From Atherix ibis (taxonomy: Eukaryota; Arthropoda; Insecta; Diptera; Athericidae): a DNA stretch of 64,000 nucleotides. The notes under the pieces were generated by a model that did no database searches, had not been told where the DNA came from, and worked only from the letters and a program-made list of their open reading frames with translations. This document shows positions 57,501 to 64,000 of this stretch, piece by piece. Position 1 is the first letter of the stretch. The number at the start of each line of letters is the position of its first letter. The stretch is taken from NCBI GenBank assembly GCA_958298945.1, contig OY282608.1, positions 62,224,951-62,288,950 on the forward strand, read 5' to 3'. A program made the position numbers and the translations under genes.

Positions 57501-60500
57501 AACAAACCAACAAGCCAACAAGCCAACAAACCAACAAACCAACAAACCAACAAACTAAGTAACCAACAAGCTAACAAACCAACAAACCAACAAGCCAACA
57601 AGCCAACAAACCAACAAACCAAAAAGCCAACAAAACAACAAACCAACAAGCCAACAAACCAACAAACCAACAAACCAAAAAACCAACAAACCAACAAACC
57701 AACAAACCAATAAGCCAACAAACCAACAAACCAACAAGCCAGCAAGCCAACAAACCAACAACCCAACAAGCCAACAAACCAACAAACCAACAAACCAACA
57801 AGCCAACAAACCAACAAACAAATAAACCAAGAAACCCACAAACCAACAAACCAACAAACCAACAAACCAACAAACCAACAAACAAATAAACCAACAAACC
57901 AACAAACCAACAAACCAACAAGCCAACAAACCAACAAGCCAACAAACCAACAAGCCAACAAACCAACAAGCCAACAAGCCAACAAACCAACAAACCAACA
58001 AAGCAACAAACCAACAAACCAACAAACCAACAAACCAACAAACTAACAAACCAACAAGCCAACAAACCAACAAACCAACAAGCCAACAAACCAACAAACC
58101 AACAAACCAACAAGCCAACAAGCCAACAAACTAACAAACCAACAAGCCAACAAACCAACAAACCAACAAGCCAACAAACCAACAAACCAACAAACCAACA
58201 AACCAACAAACCAACAAACCAAAAAACCAACAAACTAATAAACCAATAAGCCAAAAAACCAACAAGCCAACAAGCCAACAAACCAACAAGCCAACAAACC
58301 AACAAACCAACAAGCCAATAAACCAACAAACCAACAAACCAACAAACCAACAAACCAACAAACCAGAAAGCCAACAAACTAACAAACCAACAAGCCAACA
58401 AGCCAACAAGCCAACAAACCAACAAACCAACAAACCAAAAAACCAACAAACTAATAAACCAATAAGCCAAAAAACCAACAAGCCAACAAGCCAACAAACC
58501 AACAAGCCAACAAACCAACAAACCAACAAACCAACAAGCCAATAAACCAAAAAACCAACAAACCAAAAAACCAACAAACCAACAAACCATCAAACGAACA
58601 AAGTAACAAGCCAACAAGCCAACAAACCAACAAACTAACAAGCCAACAAAACAACAAACCAACAAGCCAACAAGCCAATAAACCAACAAACCAACAAAGC
58701 AACAAGCCAACAAACCAACAAACCAACAAGCCAACAAACCAACAAACCAACAAACCAACAAACCAACAAGCCAACAAGCCAACAAACCAACAAACCAACA
58801 AACTAAGTAACCAACAAGCTAACAAACCAACAAACCAACAAGCCAACAAGCCAACAAACCAACAAACCAGCAAGCCAACAAACCAACAAACCAACAAGCC
58901 AACAAACAAACAAACCAACAAACCAAAAAACCAACAAACCAACAAACCAACAAACCAACAAACCAACAAACCAACAAACCAACAAACCAACAAACAAATA
59001 AACCAACAAACCAACAAACCAACAAACCAACAAACCAACAAACCAACAAACCAACAAACCAACAAACCAACAAACCAACAAGCCAACAAGCCAACAAACC
59101 AACAAGCCAACAAACCAACAAACCAACAAACCAACAAACCAACAAACCAATTAACCAACAAACCAACAAACGAACAAACCAACAAACCAACAAACCAACA
59201 AACCAACAAACCAACAAGCCAACAAGCCAACAAACCAACAAGCCAACAAACCAACAAGCCAACAAACCAACAAGCCAACAAGCCAACAAACCAACAAAGC
59301 AACAAACCAACAAACCAACAAACCAACAAACTAACAACCCAACAAACAAACAAGCCAACAAACCAACAAGCCAACAAACCAACAAACCAACAAACCAAGT
59401 AACCAACAAACCAAAAAACCATCAAACAAACAAAGCAACAAACCAACAAGCCAATAAGCCAACAAAACAACAAACCAAGTAACCAAAAAGCCAACAAACT
59501 AACAAACCAACAAGCCAACAAACCAACAAGCCAACAAGCCAACAAACCAACAAACCAACAAAGTAACAAACCAAAAAACCAACAAACCAAAAAACCAATA
59601 TACCAACAAACTATCAAACGAACAAAGTAACAAGCCAACAAGCCAACAAACCAACAAACTAACAAGCCAACAAACCAACAAACCAACAAGCCAACAAGCC
59701 AACAAACCAACAAACCAACAAACCAACAAATCAACAAACCAACAAACCAACAAGACAACAAACCAACAAACACACAAACCAACAAACCAACAAGCCAACA
59801 AGCCAACAAACCAACAAACCAACAAACCAACAAACTAAGTAACCAACAAGCTAACAAACCAACAAACCAACAAGCCAACAAGCCAACAAACCAACAAACC
59901 AAAAAGCCAACAAAACAACAAACCAACAAGCCAACAAACCAACAAACCAACAAACCAAAAAACCAACAAACCAACAAACCAACAAACCAATAAGCCAACA
60001 AACCAACAAAACAACAAGCCAGCAAGCCAACAAACCAACAACCCAACAAGCCAACAAACCAACAAACCAACAAACCAACAAGCCAACAAACCAACAAACA
60101 AATAAACCAAGAAACCCACAAACCAACAAACCAACAAACCAACAAACCAACAAACCAACAAACAAATAAACCAACAAACCAACAAACCAACAAACCAACA
60201 AGCCAACAAACCAACAAGCCAACAAACCAACAAGCCAACAAACCAACAAGCCAACAAGCCAACAAACCAACAAACCAACAAACCAACAAAGCAACAAACC
60301 AACAAACCAACAAACCAACAAGCCAACAAACCAACAAACAAATAAACCAACAAACCAAAAAACCAACAAACCAACAAACCAACAAACCAACAAACCAACA
60401 AACCAACCAACCAACAAGCCAACAAGCCAACAAACCAACAAACCAACAAACAAACAAGCCAAAAAACCAACAAACCAACAAACCATCAAACGAACAAAGT

Positions 60501-61950
60501 AACAAGCCAACAAGCCAACAAACCAACAAACTAACAAGCCAACAAAACAACAAACCAACAAGCCAACAAGCCAATAAACCAACAAACCAACAAACCAACA
60601 AGCCAACAAACCAACAAACCAACAAGCCAACAAACCAACAAACCAACAAACCAACAAACTAAGTAACCAACAAGCTAACAAACCAACAAACCAACAAGCC
60701 AACAAGCCAACAAACCAACAAACCAACAAGCCAAAAAACCAACAAACCAACAAGCCAACAAACCAACAAGACAACAAACCAACAAACAAATAAACCAACA
60801 AACCAACAAACCAACAAACCAACAAACCAACAAACCAACAAACAAATAAACCAACAAACCAACAAACCAACAAACCAACAAACCAACAAACCAACAAACC
60901 AACAAACCAATTAACCAACAAACCAACAAACGAACAAACCAACAAACCAACAAACCAACAAACCAACAAGCCAACAAGCCAACAAGCCAACAAACCAACA
61001 AGCCAACAAACCAACAAGCCAACAAACCAACAAGCCAACAAGCCAACAAACCAACAAACCAACAAAGCAACAAACCAACAAACCAACAAACCAACAAACT
61101 AACAACCCAACAAGCCAACAAACAAACAAACCAACAAGCCAACAAACCATCAAACCAACAAACCAACAAGCCAACAAGCCAACAAACTAACAAACCAACA
61201 AACCAACAAGCCAACAAACCAACAAACCAACAAGCCAACAAACCAACAAAACAAAAACCAACAAACCAACAAACCAACAAACCAACAAACTAAGTAATCA
61301 ACAAGCCAACAAACTAACAAACCAACAAGCCAACAAGCCAACAAACCAACAAACCAACTAGCCAACAATCCAACAAACCAACAAGCCAACAAACCAACAA
61401 ACAAATAAACCAACAAACCAAAAAACCAACAAACCAACAAACCAACAAACCAACAAACCAACAAACCAACCAACCAACAAGCCAACAAGCCAACAAACCA
61501 ACAAACCAACAAACAAACAAGCCAACAAACCAACAAGCCAACAAACCAACAAACCAACAAACCAAGTAACCAACAAACCAAAAAACCATCAAACAAACAA
61601 AGCAACAAACCAACAAGCCAATAAGCCAACAAAACAACAAACCAAGTAACCAAAAAGCCAACAAACTAACAAACCAACAAGCCAACAAACCAACAAGCCA
61701 ACAAGCCAACAAACCAACAAACCAACAAAGTAACAAACCAAAAAACCAACAAACCAAAAAACCAATATACCAACAAACTATCAAACGAACAAAGTAACAA
61801 GCCAACAAGCCAACAAACCAACAAACTAACAAGCCAACAAACCAACAAACCAACAAGCCAACAAGCCAACAAACCAACAAACCAACAAACCAACAAATCA
61901 ACAAACCAACAAACCAACAAGACAACAAACCAACAAACACACAAACCAAC
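57501..61950 (+). repeat. Family G macro-repeat, unit 3
   Basis: CATCAAACG at 58,588 and CTAAGTAACC at 58,803 sit 3,934 bases after their unit 2 counterparts; CTAAGTAATC at 61,290 and ATATACC at 61,766 sit 4,447 bases after theirs. Translated frames over about 56,212-58,121 and 60,659-62,568 differ at only two residues that I can find (silent changes not assessed). A mosaic patch lies at about 59,340-60,290. Confidence 0.85.
59340..60290 (+). repeat. Mosaic patch: extra copy of 57.06-58.00 kb
   Basis: This stretch repeats 57,060-58,003 at an offset of 2,280 bases (2,288 by the right edge). ATATACC at 59,599 matches 57,319, and an open-frame stretch of 108 codons ending at 59,825 reads the same as the one ending at 57,545. 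It sits exactly where the match between 55.8-59.33 kb and 60.3-63.7 kb breaks. Confidence 0.8.
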
Positions 61951-64000
61951 AAACCAACAAGCCAACAAGCCAACAAACCAACAAACCAACAAACCAACAA
62001 ACTAAGTAACCAACAAGCGAACAAACCAACAAACCAACAAGCCAACAAGCCAACAAACCAACAAACCAAAAAGCCAACAAAACAACAAACCAACAAGCCA
62101 ACAAACCAACAAACCAACAAACCAAAAAACCAACAAACCAACAAACCAACAAACCAATAAGCCAACAAACCAACAAACCAACAAGCCAGCAAGCCAACAA
62201 ACCAACAACCCAACAAGCCAACAAACCAACAAACCAACAAACCAACAAGCCAACAAACCAACAAACAAATAAACCAAGAAACCCACAAACCAACAAACCA
62301 ACAAACCAACAAACCAACAAACCAACAAACAAATAAACCAACAAACCAACAAACCAACAAACCAACAAGCCAACAAACCAACAAGCCAACAAACCAACAA
62401 GCCAACAAACCAACAAGCCAACAAGCCAACAAACCAACAAACCAACAAAGCAACAAACCAACAAACCAACAAACCAACAAACCAACAAACTAACAAACCA
62501 ACAAGCCAACAAACCAACAAACCAACAAGCCAACAAACCAACAAACCAACAAACCAACAAGCCAACAAGCCAACAAACTAACAAACCAACAAGCCAACAA
62601 ACCAACAAACCAACAAGCCAACAAACCAACAAACCAACAAACCAACAAACCAACAAACCAACAAACCAAAAAACCAACAAACTAATAAACCAATAAGCCA
62701 AAAAACCAACAAGCCAACAAGCCAACAAACCAACAAGCCAACAAACCAACAAACCAACAAGCCAATAAACCAACAAACCAACAAACCAACAAACCAACAA
62801 ACCAGAAAGCCAACAAACTAACAAACCAACAAGCCAACAAGCCAACAAGCCAACAAACCAACAAACCAACAAACCAAAAAACCAACAAACTAATAAACCA
62901 ATAAGCCAAAAAACCAACAAGCCAACAAGCCAACAAACCAACAAGCCAACAAACCAACAAACCAACAAACCAACAAGCCAATAAACCAAAAAACCAACAA
63001 ACCAAAAAACCAACAAACCAACAAACCATCAAACGAACAAAGTAACAAGCCAACAAGCCAACAAACCAACAAACTAACAAGCCAACAAAACAACAAACCA
63101 ACAAGCCAACAAGCCAATAAACCAACAAACCAACAAAGCAACAAGCCAACAAACCAACAAACCAACAAGCCAACAAACCAACAAACCAACAAACCAACAA
63201 ACCAACAAGCCAACAAGCCAACAAACCAACAAACCAACAAACTAAGTAACCAACAAGCTAACAAACCAACAAACCAACAAGCCAACAAGCCAACAAACCA
63301 ACAAACCAGCAAGCCAACAAACCAACAAACCAACAAGCCAACAAACAAACAAACCAACAAACCAAAAAACCAACAAACCAACAAACCAACAAACCAACAA
63401 ACCAACAAACCAACAAACCAACAAACCAACAAACAAATAAACCAACAAACCAACAAACCAACAAACCAACAAACCAACAAACCAACAAACCAACAAACCA
63501 ACAAACCAACAAACCAACAAACCAACAAACCAATTAACCAACAAACCAACAAACGAACAAACCAACAAACCAACAAACCAACAAACCAACAAACCAACAA
63601 GCCAACAAGCCAACAAACCAACAAGCCAACAAACCAACAAGCCAACAAACCAACAAGCCAACAAGCCAACAAACCAACAAAGCAACAAACCAACAAACCA
63701 ACAAACCAACAAACTAACAACCCAACAAGCCAACAAACAAACAAACCAACAAGCCAACAAACCATCAAACCAACAAACCAACAAGCCAACAAGCCAACAA
63801 ACTAACAAACTAACAAACCAACAAGCCAACAAACCAACAAACCAACAAGCCAACAAACCAACAAAACAAAAACCAACAAACCAACAAACCAACAAACCAA
63901 CAAACCAACAAACCAACAAACCAACAAACCAACAAACTAAGTAATCAACAAGCCAACAAACTAACAAACCAACAAGCCAACAAGCCAACAAACCAACAAA
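61951..64000 (+). repeat. Family G macro-repeat, unit 4 (cut by window end)
   Basis: CATCAAACG at about 63,026, CTAAGTAACC with AAGCTAAC at 63,242 and CAATTAACC at about 63,534 repeat the unit 3 order at +4,439, then +4,383 after a seven-octamer loss. The block is still in phase at the last base, so the macro-repeat continues beyond the window. Confidence 0.8.
63442..63529 (+). repeat. Pure CCAACAAA run (11 units)
   Basis: Eleven consecutive CCAACAAA units with no variant, flanked by CAAATAAA on the left and CCAATTAA on the right. Corresponding runs near 51.2 kb and 55.1 kb have similar flanks, so run length can be compared between HOR copies. Confidence 0.85.

Larger units (their letters stand above)
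1..64000 (+). repeat. CCAACAAR octamer satellite array (whole window)
   Basis: Every line of the window reads as tandem copies of CCAACAAA or CCAACAAG (reverse strand TTTGTTGG or CTTGTTGG), with scattered single-base variants such as CTAACAAA, CCAAAAAA, CGAACAAA, CCAATAAA and GCAACAAR. Copies never invert: the A/C-rich strand is the + strand throughout. Both ends are still inside the array, so its real length is unknown. No unit is a known telomere repeat (no TTAGGG, TTTAGGG or TTAGG). It resembles simple satellites of eukaryotic heterochromatin in general type; I do not recognise this unit as a named satellite. Confidence 0.98.

Noticed and set aside
1..64000. Telomere repeat array
   Set aside because: The strand with GG has only GG doublets in YTTGTTGG, with no TTAGGG-, TTTAGGG-, TTAGG- or TTGGGG-type unit, and the array has multi-kilobase HORs, unlike terminal telomere DNA. 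A subtelomeric location cannot be excluded.
49490..64000. rDNA-like or retrotransposon-like large tandem unit
   Set aside because: The 3.9-4.4 kb unit is built only of octamers; it has no rRNA sequence, long terminal repeat, primer-binding site or coding domain.
1..64000. Array-wide HMG-box, forkhead or plant MYB AC-element sites
   Set aside because: AACAAA, ACAAAC and ACCAAC resemble parts of these short consensus sites in nearly every unit, but any A/C-rich octamer would; full matches occur only in some variants (for example AACAAAG). No independent support.
1..64000. Drosophila virilis-type satellites (7-base, containing ACAAACT)
   Set aside because: ACAAACT occurs at variant units here, but the period is 8, not 7, and the consensus is ACAAACCA; the similarity is of type, not identity.

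Overview
The whole 64 kb window is one tandem repeat, and I found no gene, RNA gene, promoter, origin or unique-sequence island in it. The unit is an 8-base motif, CCAACAAR, where R is A or G; the reverse strand reads YTTGTTGG. The window holds roughly 8,000 units, all head to tail and in one orientation. Most 60-base lines of the + strand contain zero to two T, and G occurs mainly at the eighth base of the unit. There are no inverted repeats that could form hairpins, tRNAs or terminators. Reading frames are long on the - strand only because the unit holds no stop codon in any frame; they are not genes.

Organism: nothing in the window identifies a species. An uninterrupted satellite of this length, layered into multi-kilobase higher-order repeats (HORs), is what eukaryotic heterochromatin looks like (pericentromeric, subtelomeric or sex-chromosome satellite) and is not known from bacteria or phages. 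That is inference from architecture, not from a marker gene.

Layout. 1-2,070: family A, 0.4-0.6 kb HORs marked by paired CTAAGTAACC units 64 bases apart. 2,071-18,417: family B, blocks of about 1.7-1.8 kb; the stretch 4.9-9.6 kb recurs at 13.1-17.9 kb at an offset of about 8.2-8.3 kb. 18,418-20,478: less regular, with the most degenerate patch of the window. 20,479-23,292: an almost perfect tandem duplication with a 1,407-base period. 23,293-26,871: family C (CCAGAAAG marker, repeats at 1,239 and 968 bases). 26,872-35,198: family D, thirteen CTAAGTAATC anchors, including a 2.2 kb tandem duplication. 35,199-49,489: mixed modules, including a 1.7 kb segment repeated at an offset of 2,439-2,487 bases. 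49,490-64,000: family G, a 3.9-4.4 kb macro-repeat present about three and a half times, with a mosaic copy patch inside it.

How it fits together: there are at least three levels of repetition, namely octamers, modules of 64-800 bases carrying diagnostic variant units, and 1.4-8.3 kb HORs. Offsets between copies mostly change by whole multiples of 8 bases, and the octamer register is held over the first 18.5 kb with very few slips. This fits repeated unequal exchange or conversion between aligned units, with single-base slippage rare. The window's interest is the satellite's architecture; I see no evidence for a new protein-coding system. Block edges below are by eye and are usually good to within a few tens of bases.
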